64,000 nucleotides of DNA from Mycolicibacterium gadium (GTDB lineage Bacteria; Actinomycetota; Actinomycetes; Mycobacteriales; Mycobacteriaceae), in NCBI RefSeq assembly GCF_010728925.1, contig NZ_AP022608.1:620001-684000 (forward strand), in the 5' to 3' direction. The translations under genes and the position numbers were made by a program. The notes beneath the pieces were generated by a model. That model saw only the letters and a program-made list of their open reading frames with translations. It made no database searches and was not told where the DNA came from. Positions within the stretch are counted from its first letter, which is position 1. Each line of letters begins with the position of its first letter. Positions 1 to 13,889 of the stretch are shown here, in pieces.

Positions 1-173
1 TAGATGAAGAGCCCGCGCGCGTTGTAAAAAGCCGCTCCTTTGCGAATCTCCACTGGATTGGGCCGCGGCGGAGTCATGCGGTGCTGGCTCTCTTTCATCG
101 GCGAAGGAAGTCGTCCGTGATGCTAGCGGCACCGGTTATGGCCGTTGCGAGTCTGTACGGGAAGATCGATTGC

Positions 174-1460
174 GTGACGTCTAAGGACACGCCGAACATC
201 CTCGATGAGCTGGAATGGCGCAAGCTGATCGCGCAGTCCACCGATCGGGACGCGTTGGCCACGGAGCTTGCCGCGGGTCCTGTCACCGTCTACTCCGGAT
301 TCGATCCGACGGCGCCGAGCCTGCATGCCGGGCACCTCATCCCGCTCCTGACGCTGACCCGGTTTCAACGCGCCGGACATCGTCCGATCGTGCTGGCGGG
401 CGGCGCCACCGGCATGATCGGCGATCCGCGCGACGTCGGCGAGCGCACGCTCAACAACGCCGACACCGTCGCCGAGTGGGCGGACCGAATACGTGGCCAG
501 CTCGAGCGTTTCGTCGAGTTCGATGATTCGCCCACCGGCGCAGTGGTGGAGAACAACCTCACCTGGACCGGCCAGATGCCCACCATCGAATTCCTCCGCG
601 ATGTCGGAAAACATTTCTCCGTCAACGTGATGCTCGACCGTGACACGGTGCGACGACGACTCGACGGTGACGGCATCTCCTACACCGAGTTCAGCTACAT
701 GCTTCTGCAAGCCAACGATTACGTGGAGCTGCACCAGCGGTACGGCTGCGGACTGCAGATCGGCGGGTCCGATCAGTGGGGGAACATCATCGCCGGAGTC
801 CGGCTGGTCCGCCAGAAGACAGGGGCGACGGTGCACGCGCTGACCACCCCGCTGGTGACGGACTCCGAGGGCCAGAAGTTCGGTAAGTCGACCGGCGGTG
901 GCAGCCTGTGGCTCGACCCGGAGATGACCAGCCCCTATGCCTGGTACCAGTACTTCGTGAACACCGCAGACGCGGACGTCGTCCGCTACCTGCGATGGTT
1001 CACGTTCCTGTCGCCCGAAGAGTTGGCGGCGCTGGAGGAGGCAACCGCCGAGCGGCCCCATGAACGTGCAGGTCAGCGTCGGTTGGCCCGCGAGCTCACC
1101 AACCTGGTCCATGGGGAGGCGGCCACGGCGTCGGTCGAGCACGCCAGCCAGGCCCTGTTCGGGCGTGGTGAGCTCGCCCAGCTGGACGAGTCGACGTTGG
1201 CCGCGGCTCTGCGCGAGGCGTCGGTCGCCGACTTGGCGCCGGGGGGACCCGACGCGATCACCGACCTGCTGGTGGCCAGCGGCCTGTCGGCGAGCAAGGG
1301 GGCGGCCCGTCGCACCATCGGCGAGGGCGGTGCGTACGTCAACAACGTCCGGATTGAGAGCGAAGAGTGGGTGCCGCAGCCGTCGGACTTCCTGCACGGC
1401 CGTTGGTTGGTGCTGCGACGGGGCAAACGGAATATCGCCGGCGTCCAACGCGTTGGCTAG
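174..1460 (+). CDS. tyrS: Tyrosyl-tRNA synthetase
   Basis: Charges tRNA-Tyr with tyrosine in the cytoplasm. The 428-residue product is a class I synthetase: the HIGH-type motif is HAGH in [15 protein letters not shown], the KMSKS-type loop is KFGKS, and a C-terminal S4-like RNA-binding domain ends in [11 protein letters not shown]. It matches M. tuberculosis TyrS (Rv1689) along its length from memory. I place the start at the GTG at 174, giving [15 protein letters not shown]; the open frame runs back to 81, but those 31 residues are not family-like. The gene directly precedes the rRNA operon, which is the usual position of rrnB in rapidly growing mycobacteria. The first 173 bases show no gene I can recognise. 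Confidence 0.95.
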   Translation: MTSKDTPNILDELEWRKLIAQSTDRDALATELAAGPVTVYSGFDPTAPSLHAGHLIPLLTLTRFQRAGHRPIVLAGGATGMIGDPRDVGERTLNNADTVAEWADRIRGQLERFVEFDDSPTGAVVENNLTWTGQMPTIEFLRDVGKHFSVNVMLDRDTVRRRLDGDGISYTEFSYMLLQANDYVELHQRYGCGLQIGGSDQWGNIIAGVRLVRQKTGATVHALTTPLVTDSEGQKFGKSTGGGSLWLDPEMTSPYAWYQYFVNTADADVVRYLRWFTFLSPEELAALEEATAERPHERAGQRRLARELTNLVHGEAATASVEHASQALFGRGELAQLDESTLAAALREASVADLAPGGPDAITDLLVASGLSASKGAARRTIGEGGAYVNNVRIESEEWVPQPSDFLHGRWLVLRRGKRNIAGVQRVG

Positions 1461-1613
1461 GTGGTCGGGCTGCGACTGCGGCCCGGCGGGGATTGGTGTC
1501 GTCATTCGGGAACAAACTCCGCGGGTGGCGCGTTGAGCCCTATGAACAACGAGTCGACGCACTGTCTGTGCGCTCGATGGACGCGGATCGAAAGACACGC
1601 CCCATCAGCCCAT

Positions 1614-1642
1614 TTGACTCAGAGTTATCCCTCACGTAACTT
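1614..1642 (+). promoter_or_regulatory. rrnB promoter (-35/-10)
   Basis: A -35 hexamer TTGACT at 1614-1619 and a -10 hexamer TAACTT at 1637-1642 are separated by exactly 17 bases. Transcription would start near 1649, about 300 bases before mature 16S. The position and form fit the single strong P1 promoter described for mycobacterial rrnB operons. This is the best sigma-A-type promoter seen between tyrS and rrs. Confidence 0.8.
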
Positions 1643-1740
1643 ATCGGAGTCGCTGCGACACGGGCCAAAACCCGGCGAGCGCGGCGGCTCCCAGAGGGAA
1701 GCCTCAACTTCGGTTGGGTTCCTGATTGTCCGCATACGAG

Positions 1741-1816
1741 CCCGCGGCTTTTGCCGCGGGTTGGTTGCGCGGTCGAGCGGGTGTGTTGTTTGAGAACTCA
1801 ATAGTGTGTTTGGTGG
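1741..1816 (+). promoter_or_regulatory. rRNA leader hairpin and antitermination box
   Basis: A perfect 8-bp hairpin (CCCGCGGC, TTTT loop, GCCGCGGG) spans 1741-1760. It is followed at 1786-1816 by the mycobacterial BoxA-type element TTTGAGAACTCAATAGTGTG. These elements recruit Nus factors so that RNA polymerase reads through the untranslated rRNA operon. The T-rich tract from about 1810 to 1951 holds the remaining leader and the processing stem upstream of 16S. No protein gene is visible between tyrS and rrs. Confidence 0.75.
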
Positions 1817-1951
1817 TTTTTGTTTGTTGTTGTTTTTGGTCTGCCTCTTTTTCCCGTTTAGGGGTGGGCTGTTTTTTTGATGCCAGTTTTGGTGTCGTGT
1901 TTGAGTGTCAGGCTTGTTCTGATTCGAATTCACCTGTCTGTTGATGGGTTG

Positions 1952-6992
<5,041 letters not shown>

Positions 6993-7101
6993 CACACTCG
7001 CAACCACACCCAACCACAAACCACACCCACCCCACCACCAAATAACCACGGGGACACAAGAACTCCCACCACCAGTGGGTCACTTTGACAAGTGAATACA
7101 G

Positions 7102-7218
7102 TTACGGCGGTCAATAGCGGCAGGGAAACGCCCGGACCCATCCCGAACCCGGAAGCTAAGCCTGCCAGCGCCGATGATACTACCCAACCCGGGTGGAAAA
7201 GTAGGACACCGCCGAACA
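7102..7218 (+). rRNA. rrf: 5S ribosomal RNA
   Basis: A 5S rRNA of about 117 bases. It starts TTACGGCGGTCAATAGCGGC, contains CCCGAACCCGGAAGCTAAGC, and closes with GACACCGCCGAAC pairing back to the 5' end. It lies about 110 bases after 23S and completes the operon. Ends are accurate to 1-2 bases. Confidence 0.96.
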
Positions 7219-7227
7219 CAAATTAGG

Positions 7228-7257
7228 ATCACCCCCCACAATTGCGTGGGGGGTGAT
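7228..7257 (+). terminator. rrnB intrinsic terminator
   Basis: A perfect 12-bp stem, ATCACCCCCCAC (7228-7239) and GTGGGGGGTGAT (7246-7257), with a 6-base loop and followed by TCTATTTG. It lies 10 bases after 5S rRNA and should end rRNA transcription. Confidence 0.9.
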
Positions 7258-7318
7258 TCTATTTGCGACAATTGATTTCGAATTCTCAATAGTCGCGTGA
7301 TCGGGTAGAAAGGCATAC

Positions 7319-8104
7319 GTGGCTCACGACGGAAACGGCGACAACCGCGGACGCGGTCCTCGGCCTTCGCCGCCGCGCTCATCGGGTCCCAACCGGGCCC
7401 GCCGCGCCCAACCGCGGTCCGAGGCGCGCGAGACGCCGCGGGACGACGGCCCGCCGATCCCCGCCGACATCGAAGCCAAACAGCTGGCACCCGAAATCCG
7501 CGGCGAACTCACGACTTTGGATAAGAGCACCGCCGATACGGTCGCCCGACATCTCATCGCCGCCGGCCTGCTGCTCGACGAGGATCCCGAAACCGCCCTG
7601 GCTCACGCACGCGCGGCACGCGCCCGCTCCGGTCGCATCGCCGCGGTCCGCGAAGCCGTCGGAATTGCCGCCTATCAATGTGGCGACTGGGCCCAGGCGT
7701 TGGCTGAACTGCGCGCGGCCCGCCGCATGGGCAGTAAGTCGGCCCTGCTCCCGCTCATCGCCGACTGTGAACGTGGTGTCGGACGTCCAGAGAAGGCCAT
7801 CGAACTGGCCCGCAGCCCCGAGGCCGCCGAACTCACCGGTGACGATGCCGACGAGATGCGCATTGTCGCCGCCGGCGCCCGTTCGGACCTCGGTCAACAT
7901 GAACAGGCGATCGCGATTCTGTCTGCGCCGCAGCTGGATCGGACGCGAAAGGGTCAGACCGCCGCGCGGCTCTTCTACGTGTATGCCGAGACGCTGCTGG
8001 CGCTGGGCCGAAACGAGGAAGCGCTGCAATGGTTCATCAGCGCCGCCGCCGCGGACGTCGAGGGACTGACCGACGCCGAAGAGCGGATCACGGAGCTGAG
8101 CTGA
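7319..8104 (+). CDS. TPR-repeat protein, Rv1691 type
   Basis: A 261-residue cytoplasmic protein with no signal peptide. The first ~45 residues are a low-complexity arginine/proline/glycine tail. The rest is alanine-rich paired helices of tetratricopeptide type, for example AAYQCGDWAQALAELRAARRMG and YAETLLALGRNEEALQWFISA. It matches the Rv1691 position and type between tyrS and the phosphatase gene. TPR proteins usually hold partner proteins, but the partner here is unknown. The GTG start at 7319 follows the rrn terminator by ~60 bases, so the gene probably heads the downstream operon; the next gene starts 2 bases after its stop codon. Confidence 0.85.
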   Translation: MAHDGNGDNRGRGPRPSPPRSSGPNRARRAQPRSEARETPRDDGPPIPADIEAKQLAPEIRGELTTLDKSTADTVARHLIAAGLLLDEDPETALAHARAARARSGRIAAVREAVGIAAYQCGDWAQALAELRAARRMGSKSALLPLIADCERGVGRPEKAIELARSPEAAELTGDDADEMRIVAAGARSDLGQHEQAIAILSAPQLDRTRKGQTAARLFYVYAETLLALGRNEEALQWFISAAAADVEGLTDAEERITELS

Positions 8105-8105
8105 C

Positions 8106-9128
8106 GTGAGCGCCCTTGTGCAGGACCATGACTGCCTGCTGCTCGACCTCGACGGCACGGTGTTCCGCGGGCACGAAGCCACCGAAGGCGCGGTCGAAAC
8201 ACTCTCGACCGTCAACTCGCGCACGCTTTACGTCACCAACAACGCGTCCCGCAGCCCGGCCGAGGTGGCCCAGCACCTACAGGAATTGGGCTTCGCCGCC
8301 AAACCCGACGACGTCGTCACCAGTGCGCAGAGCGCGGCGAATCTACTGGCGGCCCAATTGCCGCCCGGCTCAGCGGTTCTCATCGTCGGCACCGACGCGC
8401 TCGCCGACGAGGTGCGACGGTCCGGGCTCGAACCGGTGCGGCAGTTCTCCGACGGGCCGGTCGGCGTCGTGCAGGGTCATTCCCCGCAGACCGGCTGGTC
8501 CGACCTTGCCGAAGCGGCGTTGGCGATTCGCAACGGTGCACTCTGGGTCGCGGCGAATGTCGATCTGACATTGCCGTCGGAGCGAGGTCTGCTGCCGGGC
8601 AACGGCTCGATGGTCGCGGCCCTGCGGGCGGCGACCAACCAGAAGCCCCAGGTGGCGGGTAAGCCGCAGCCGACGCTGATGAACGACGCGTTGGCCCGCG
8701 GGACCTTCTCCGCGCCGCTGGTCGTTGGGGACCGCCTCGATACCGACATCGCCGGGGCCAAGGCGGCTGACCTGCCGAGTCTCATGGTCCTGACCGGTGT
8801 CAGCACGGCCGAAGACATGATCCGGGCGGGGGCCTCGGAGCGGCCCGACTACCTGGCGGCCGACCTGCGCTCGCTGTACGCCCGCGCCGACATTCTGCGT
8901 GTCGAACCCCATCCGGCGTGGCGCATCGACATCGGCGCATCCGACGTGGTGGTTCATGCCACGGGTCAGGACCGGGGCGACGCGCTGTCGGTCGTCCGTG
9001 CGACTGCCAGCGCAGTCTGGGACGCGAACCTCGACGGCCGTCCCTTCACGATTTCGGCGGGGGACGACACCGCGCGACAGGCCCTGGAGCCATGGTCCGT
9101 GCTCACCCCCGCCGATCGGCTAGCGTGA
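8106..9128 (+). CDS. Glycerol-3-phosphate phosphatase, HAD family
   Basis: A 340-residue HAD hydrolase of the NagD/subclass IIA type. The nucleophile motif is LLLDLDGTVF near residue 15, motif II follows in LYVTNNAS, and the acidic motif is VVGDRLDTDIAGAKAA near residue 205. It is orthologous by position and sequence to M. tuberculosis Rv1692, which was shown to dephosphorylate glycerol-3-phosphate when phospholipid head groups are recycled. The C-terminal ~70 residues form an extra domain typical of the mycobacterial enzyme. GTG start, one base after the previous stop codon. Confidence 0.88.
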   Translation: MSALVQDHDCLLLDLDGTVFRGHEATEGAVETLSTVNSRTLYVTNNASRSPAEVAQHLQELGFAAKPDDVVTSAQSAANLLAAQLPPGSAVLIVGTDALADEVRRSGLEPVRQFSDGPVGVVQGHSPQTGWSDLAEAALAIRNGALWVAANVDLTLPSERGLLPGNGSMVAALRAATNQKPQVAGKPQPTLMNDALARGTFSAPLVVGDRLDTDIAGAKAADLPSLMVLTGVSTAEDMIRAGASERPDYLAADLRSLYARADILRVEPHPAWRIDIGASDVVVHATGQDRGDALSVVRATASAVWDANLDGRPFTISAGDDTARQALEPWSVLTPADRLA

Positions 9129-9136
9129 ACATCGAC

Positions 9137-9313
9137 ATGAGTACCGACCCGGACCAAATTCGCGCCCAAATCGCGGAGTTGCTGGCAGACCTGCCCGACC
9201 CCGCTCAGGAGGGTGTCGAGATCGCCGACTCCGAGATCGACGTCATCGCCGCGCGGCTCGAGGAGGCGCACGAGCTGCTGGTCCACGCGCTCGAATCGGT
9301 CGAGAAGGGCTGA
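9137..9313 (+). CDS. Small conserved acidic protein, Rv1693 type
   Basis: A 58-residue, strongly acidic, helical protein (MSTDPDQIRAQIAELLADLP to EEAHELLVHALESVEKG) of unknown function. It sits between the phosphatase and tlyA, as Rv1693 does in M. tuberculosis. The ATG at 9137 gives the family length. A GTG at 9125 overlaps the upstream stop codon as GTGA and would add four residues, so translational coupling from there is an alternative. Confidence 0.75.
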   Translation: MSTDPDQIRAQIAELLADLPDPAQEGVEIADSEIDVIAARLEEAHELLVHALESVEKG

Positions 9314-9319
9314 CCCGTC

Positions 9320-10129
9320 GTGGCACGGCGGGCACGTGTTGACGCCGAGCTGGTGCGACGCGGCCTGGCCCGCTCCCGCCAGCAGGCAGCCGAGCTGATC
9401 GGCGCGGGGCGCGTCAGCATCGACGGCATGCCCGCCGCCAAGCCCGCCACCGCCATCGCGATCAGCGCCGCACTCACGGTCGACGACTCCGGCGAACGCG
9501 CCTGGGTATCGCGCGGCGCCCACAAATTGATCGGCGCACTCGACACCTTCGGGATCGACGTCGACGGCCGCCGGTGCCTGGACGCCGGCGCCTCCACCGG
9601 TGGGTTTACCGAAGTCTTGCTCGATCGCGGCGCCCGCGAGGTCGTCGGCGTCGACGTCGGCTACGGGCAGCTTGCGTGGTCGCTGCGCAACGATGCACGC
9701 GTCACCGTCATGGAGCGGACCAACGTGCGTGAACTCACCGCCGACGCCATCGGTGGCCAGGTCGACCTGGTGGTCGCCGACCTGTCGTTCATCTCGCTGT
9801 CCACAGTGCTCCCGGCACTGACGTCATGCGCCAAAGCCGACGCCGATATCGTTCCCATGGTGAAGCCGCAATTCGAGGTCGGCAAGGATCGCGTGGGCGC
9901 CGGCGGCGTCGTCGCCGATCCCCAGTTGCGTGGCGAAGCGGTGCTCACCGTCGCCGCCCGCGCCGCCGCACTGCAGTGGCACACCGTGGCCGTCACCGCC
10001 AGCCCGCTGCCCGGTCCGTCCGGCAACGTCGAATACTTCTTGCGACTGCGACGGCGGACCGACGATCCACTGCAGGGGGAGTCGCTCGAACAGGCGGTGC
10101 TCCAAGCCGTTGCCGAGGGCCCGCAATGA
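9320..10129 (+). CDS. tlyA: 16S/23S rRNA 2'-O-methyltransferase TlyA
   Basis: Adds 2'-O-methyl groups to a cytidine in 16S and one in 23S rRNA. In M. tuberculosis these marks are required for capreomycin and viomycin susceptibility. The 269-residue product has an N-terminal S4 RNA-binding domain ([20 protein letters not shown]), the inter-domain [11 protein letters not shown] segment, and an FtsJ-type methyltransferase domain with the SAM-binding motif [23 protein letters not shown] start, 6 bases after the small acidic gene; its stop overlaps the nadK start as ATGA (10126-10129). Confidence 0.93.
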   Translation: MARRARVDAELVRRGLARSRQQAAELIGAGRVSIDGMPAAKPATAIAISAALTVDDSGERAWVSRGAHKLIGALDTFGIDVDGRRCLDAGASTGGFTEVLLDRGAREVVGVDVGYGQLAWSLRNDARVTVMERTNVRELTADAIGGQVDLVVADLSFISLSTVLPALTSCAKADADIVPMVKPQFEVGKDRVGAGGVVADPQLRGEAVLTVAARAAALQWHTVAVTASPLPGPSGNVEYFLRLRRRTDDPLQGESLEQAVLQAVAEGPQ

Positions 10130-11049
10130 GTGCCGAACGCAACATCCTGCTGGTCGTGCACACCGGTCGCGACGAGGCCACCGACGTCGCGCGCCGCGTT
10201 CATAAAGTACTCGGCGACAACGGGATTCGATTGAGAGTGCTGTCTGCGGAGGCTGTGGACCGCGCACCGGAACACCTGTCGCCCGACGACGCGCGGGCCC
10301 TCGGATCCGGAATCGAGGTCGTCGACGCCGAAGAGGGGGTCGCCGAAGGCTGCGAACTGGTTCTCGTCCTCGGTGGCGACGGTAGTTTCCTGCGCGGGGC
10401 CGAGCTGGCTCGCAACGTCGAAATCCCGGTTCTGGGTGTGAATCTGGGGCGCATCGGCTTTCTCGCCGAGGCTGAAGCCGAGAACATCGATTCCGTGCTC
10501 GACCACCTCATCAACCGTGACTACCGCGTCGAGGAGCGGATGACGCTCGACGTCGTCGTGCGCGCCGAGGGCGAGATCATCGACCGCGGTTGGGCCCTCA
10601 ACGAAGCCAGCCTCGAGAAGGGTCCCCGACTGGGCGTGCTCGGCGCCGTACTCGAAGTCGACGGACGTCCCGTGTCGGCGTTCGGCTGTGACGGCGTGCT
10701 CGTCGCGACGCCCACCGGATCGACGGCGTGGGCCTTCTCCGCGGGCGGGCCGATCGTGTGGCCCGATCTGGAGGCAATTCTGGTGGTGCCCAACAACGCT
10801 CACGCGCTATTCGCCCGACCGATGGTCACCAGCCCCGACGCGTCCATCGCGATAGAGGTCGAGGCGACTGGCCACGACGCATTGGTGTTCTGCGACGGCC
10901 GTCGGGAGATGGTGGTGCCTGCGGGTGGCCGACTGGAAGTGACCCGCTGTGGTACACCGCTGAAATGGGTGCGTCTGGACAGCGCGCCCTTCACCGACCG
11001 CCTGGTGCGCAAGTTCCGATTGCCGGTCACAGGGTGGCGCGGGCAGTAG
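10126..11049 (+). CDS. nadK: NAD kinase
   Basis: Phosphorylates NAD to NADP in the cytoplasm; the mycobacterial enzyme (PpnK, Rv1695) can use polyphosphate or ATP. The 307-residue product has the GGDG motif in [16 protein letters not shown], the conserved NEASLEKG segment, and the glycine-rich [17 protein letters not shown] of the ATP-NAD kinase fold. The ATG at 10126 overlaps the tlyA stop by 4 bases; the open frame further upstream is a shadow of tlyA. Confidence 0.95.
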   Translation: MSAERNILLVVHTGRDEATDVARRVHKVLGDNGIRLRVLSAEAVDRAPEHLSPDDARALGSGIEVVDAEEGVAEGCELVLVLGGDGSFLRGAELARNVEIPVLGVNLGRIGFLAEAEAENIDSVLDHLINRDYRVEERMTLDVVVRAEGEIIDRGWALNEASLEKGPRLGVLGAVLEVDGRPVSAFGCDGVLVATPTGSTAWAFSAGGPIVWPDLEAILVVPNNAHALFARPMVTSPDASIAIEVEATGHDALVFCDGRREMVVPAGGRLEVTRCGTPLKWVRLDSAPFTDRLVRKFRLPVTGWRGQ

Positions 11050-12809
11050 TGCTATCCGAGATACGCATCGAGTCGCTCGGCGCGATCAGCACTGCGACCG
11101 CGGAGTTCGGTCGCGGTCTCACCGTGCTCACCGGCGAGACGGGCACCGGCAAGACCATGGTGGTCACCAGTCTGCATCTGCTCGGCGGTGCGCGCGCCGA
11201 CGCCACGCGGGTACGGTCGGGTGCGCCCCGCGCTGTCGTCGAGGGCCGGTTCACGACAAGTGAACTGGGAGAAGATGTTACGGCCCAGATCGACGAGATC
11301 CTCGATTCCTCCGGGGCCGAGCGCGACGACGACGGCAGCGTCATCGCTGCCCGCTCCGTCGCTCGTGACGGGCCGTCGCGGGCCTTCCTCGGCGGACGCA
11401 GCGTGCCCGCGAAATCGCTGGGAACGTTCACCACCGAACTGCTCACCTTGCACGGTCAGAACGATCAGCTGCGGCTCATGCGGCCCGACGAGCAACGTGG
11501 GGCACTGGACCGTTTCGTCGACATCGAGAAGCAGCTCAAGCGATATCAGAAGCTGCGGGAAGAGTGGCTGGCCGCGCGCCGCGACCTCGTCGACCGTACG
11601 CAACGGGCGCGCGAACTCGCCCAAGAAGCCGACCAACTCGAGTTCGCCCTGAACGAGATTCACACCGTTGCACCGCAGCCCGGTGAGGACCACGGGCTGG
11701 TCGCCGACATCCAGCGGCTGTCGGAGCTGGACGCGGTCCGGGAAGCGGCGCAGACCGCACGGGCCGCGCTGACCGGGGATGACGATCCGTCGCCCGAAAC
11801 CGTGTCCGCGTTCGGCGCCGCGGGACAGGCGAAGTCGGCATTGGAGGCGACCGAGGACACGACGCTGCGGGCGCTGGGCGCACAACTCGACGGTGCCCTT
11901 GCGGTAATCGGCGATGTGGCAAGCGAACTCGGCGATTATCTGGCGGCGCTGCCCAGTGACGCAAGCACCCTCGAGGCGAAGTTGCTGCGGCAGAGCGAGC
12001 TGCGCACGCTGACGCGTAAGTACGCTGCCGACATCGACGGTGTGCTGCAATGGGCGCAACAGTCGCGGGAGCGGCTGACGCAACTCGACGTGTCCGAAGA
12101 GGCGCTCGCCGATCTGGAACGTCAGGTCCGCGCGCTGCACGACCAGGTCGTCCTCGCCGCCAATGACCTCACCAAGGCGCGGACCAAAGCGGCCAAGGGG
12201 CTGTCCAAGGCGGTGACCGCCGAACTGTCCGGGCTGGCGATGGCCGACGCCGAGTTCACTGTCTCGGTGGCGCCGCTCGCCGCGCGCGTCGACGACACCG
12301 CACCACTGACCGTGTCCCCGGGTGTGATGGCGCACGCCGGCCAGTACGGCGTCGACGCCGTCGAGTTCGGCTTCGCCGCGCACCGCGGCATGGATGTGCT
12401 TCCACTGAACAAGAGCGCGTCCGGCGGTGAGCTGTCACGCGTCATGCTCGCGCTCGAGGTCGCGCTGGCCGCTTCGACCGAGGGCACGACGATGGTCTTC
12501 GACGAGGTCGACGCGGGAGTGGGCGGGCGGGCGGCGGTGCAGATCGGGCGTCGACTGTCCCGGCTGGCCAGAACGCACCAGGTCATCGTCGTCACTCACC
12601 TGCCGCAGGTGGCCGCCTACGCCGACGTGCACCTGATGGTTTCCAGCGGCGGAAAGGGCAAGGCCAGCGGCGTGCATCGGCTGGACGACGACGACCGCGT
12701 GGCCGAACTCGCGCGGATGCTGGCGGGCCTTGGCGAATCCGACAGCGGCCGCGCGCATGCCCGTGAACTACTGGAGGCGGCGCAGCAAGACCGAGGCGAT
12801 AGCGGCTAG
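11049..12809 (+). CDS. recN: DNA repair protein RecN
   Basis: An SMC-like ATPase acting early in double-strand-break repair. The 586-residue product has Walker A GETGTGKT near residue 30, a central coiled coil, the ABC signature SASGGELSRVMLA near residue 457, Walker B TMVFDEVDAGVGG, and a C-terminal HQVIVVTHLPQVAAYADVH switch. It matches Rv1696. The GTG at 11049 shares its first base with the last base of the nadK stop codon. A GTG at 11034 is a possible alternative start. Confidence 0.94.
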   Translation: MLSEIRIESLGAISTATAEFGRGLTVLTGETGTGKTMVVTSLHLLGGARADATRVRSGAPRAVVEGRFTTSELGEDVTAQIDEILDSSGAERDDDGSVIAARSVARDGPSRAFLGGRSVPAKSLGTFTTELLTLHGQNDQLRLMRPDEQRGALDRFVDIEKQLKRYQKLREEWLAARRDLVDRTQRARELAQEADQLEFALNEIHTVAPQPGEDHGLVADIQRLSELDAVREAAQTARAALTGDDDPSPETVSAFGAAGQAKSALEATEDTTLRALGAQLDGALAVIGDVASELGDYLAALPSDASTLEAKLLRQSELRTLTRKYAADIDGVLQWAQQSRERLTQLDVSEEALADLERQVRALHDQVVLAANDLTKARTKAAKGLSKAVTAELSGLAMADAEFTVSVAPLAARVDDTAPLTVSPGVMAHAGQYGVDAVEFGFAAHRGMDVLPLNKSASGGELSRVMLALEVALAASTEGTTMVFDEVDAGVGGRAAVQIGRRLSRLARTHQVIVVTHLPQVAAYADVHLMVSSGGKGKASGVHRLDDDDRVAELARMLAGLGESDSGRAHARELLEAAQQDRGDSG

Positions 12810-12813
12810 GGGG

Positions 12814-13389
12814 TCAGTCCCCGAGAACGGTCTCGAGCAATGCGCCGATGAACTCGGCATCGGCTAGGTCAGCCGTCATCAGTCGTCGGTAGAACACCGC
12901 GCCCGAGAGCGCCGCGGAGGCGGCCTCAGCATCGACGCGTGCCGGGAACTGCCCATCGTTCACTCCGGCGGCGATGGCGTCGGTCAGACGATGGCGCCGC
13001 TGAGCCGAATAGCGGTGAAAGAACTCGCGAATGGCCGGTTCGTGTTCCGTCGCTTGAATCAGGGCGGGGATACACGCTGCCACCGGTGAATCGCTGAGTG
13101 CGCGGGCCAGATGGCTCAGCAGCAACTCGACGCGTTGCCGGGCCGTGCCGGCGACGAGTTCGCGGTCGGGATTCGGTTGCACATTGAGGGTCTCCAGCGC
13201 ATCGGCTATCAAAGCGGCCTTATCGGGCCAGTGCCGGTACAGCGTGCTGCGTCCGACTCCCGCTCGCGCAGCCACCGACTCCATCCGAAAGCCCGCGTAT
13301 CCCATCTCCGCGAATTCTTCGAGGGCGGCCCGGCATATCACCCGTCGCGAGTGGCCAACGCGCGGATCGGGCTGCGATCTCTGGGACAT
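12814..13389 (-). CDS. TetR-family transcriptional regulator
   Basis: A 191-residue repressor-type protein. The N-terminal helix-turn-helix lies at residues ~20-60 (AALEEFAEMGYAGFRMESVA, then AGVGRSTLYRHWPDKAALIA), followed by an all-helical ligand-binding domain with no recognisable ligand signature. I chose the ATG at 13389 (MSQRSQPDPRVGHSRR); 13 more residues are open to 13428, but that would overlap the divergent gene. Only 31 bases separate it from the VOC-family gene on the other strand, so it probably controls that gene and itself. The pair interrupts the recN-steA order seen in M. tuberculosis. Confidence 0.85.
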   Translation of the reverse strand: MSQRSQPDPRVGHSRRVICRAALEEFAEMGYAGFRMESVAARAGVGRSTLYRHWPDKAALIADALETLNVQPNPDRELVAGTARQRVELLLSHLARALSDSPVAACIPALIQATEHEPAIREFFHRYSAQRRHRLTDAIAAGVNDGQFPARVDAEAASAALSGAVFYRRLMTADLADAEFIGALLETVLGD

Positions 13390-13420
13390 ATCTGTATCAT
13401 AAACCGTAGGAGGTGCACAG

Positions 13421-13798
13421 ATGGGCAAGATCAGCGTTCGCTACATCGTCGACGACGTCGATGCTGCGGTGGACTTCTACACATCCGTATTCCAGTTCGA
13501 GGTCGCGATGCGGCCGGCGCCTGGGTTTGCGATGCTCACCCGCGGAGAGTTGCGGCTGCTGCTCAACTCGCCCGGGGCCGGCGGCGCCGGCCAGACGCTC
13601 GCGGATGGCAGCCGACCAGAACCGGGTGGCTGGAACCGATTTCAGCTTCAGGTCGACGATCTCGACGAGGCGGTTTCGGGTATGCGAAAGGTCGGCGCGG
13701 ACTTCAGGATCGATGTGATCGACGGCAGGGGCGGACGGCAGGCACTCGTGCCGGACCCGGCGGGCAACCTTGTCGAGGTGTTTCAGCCGTACACGTAA
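13421..13798 (+). CDS. VOC-family (glyoxalase/bleomycin-resistance fold) protein
   Basis: A 125-residue single vicinal-oxygen-chelate domain made of two beta-alpha-beta-beta-beta modules: VRYIVDDVDAAVDFYTSVFQFEV and FQLQVDDLDEAVSGMRKVGADF, ending ALVPDPAGNLVEVFQPYT. The family includes glyoxalases, dioxygenases and drug-binding proteins; the substrate cannot be told from sequence. A strong Shine-Dalgarno AGGAGG at 13408-13413 supports the ATG at 13421. Divergent from the tetR gene, its likely regulator. Confidence 0.85.
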   Translation: MGKISVRYIVDDVDAAVDFYTSVFQFEVAMRPAPGFAMLTRGELRLLLNSPGAGGAGQTLADGSRPEPGGWNRFQLQVDDLDEAVSGMRKVGADFRIDVIDGRGGRQALVPDPAGNLVEVFQPYT

Positions 13799-13889
13799 TT
13801 GTGTTGCAGTTGTGACTGAAGTGAACTCTGAGGCGCATGTTACGGCGCGCCTCCGACAGAGACGCCGCGGCTATCGACAGAATCGCCGC

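Noticed and set aside
123..1598. Long minus-strand open frame opposite tyrS
   Set aside because: Antisense shadow of a GC-rich gene; no domain, and the plus strand carries a clear tyrS.
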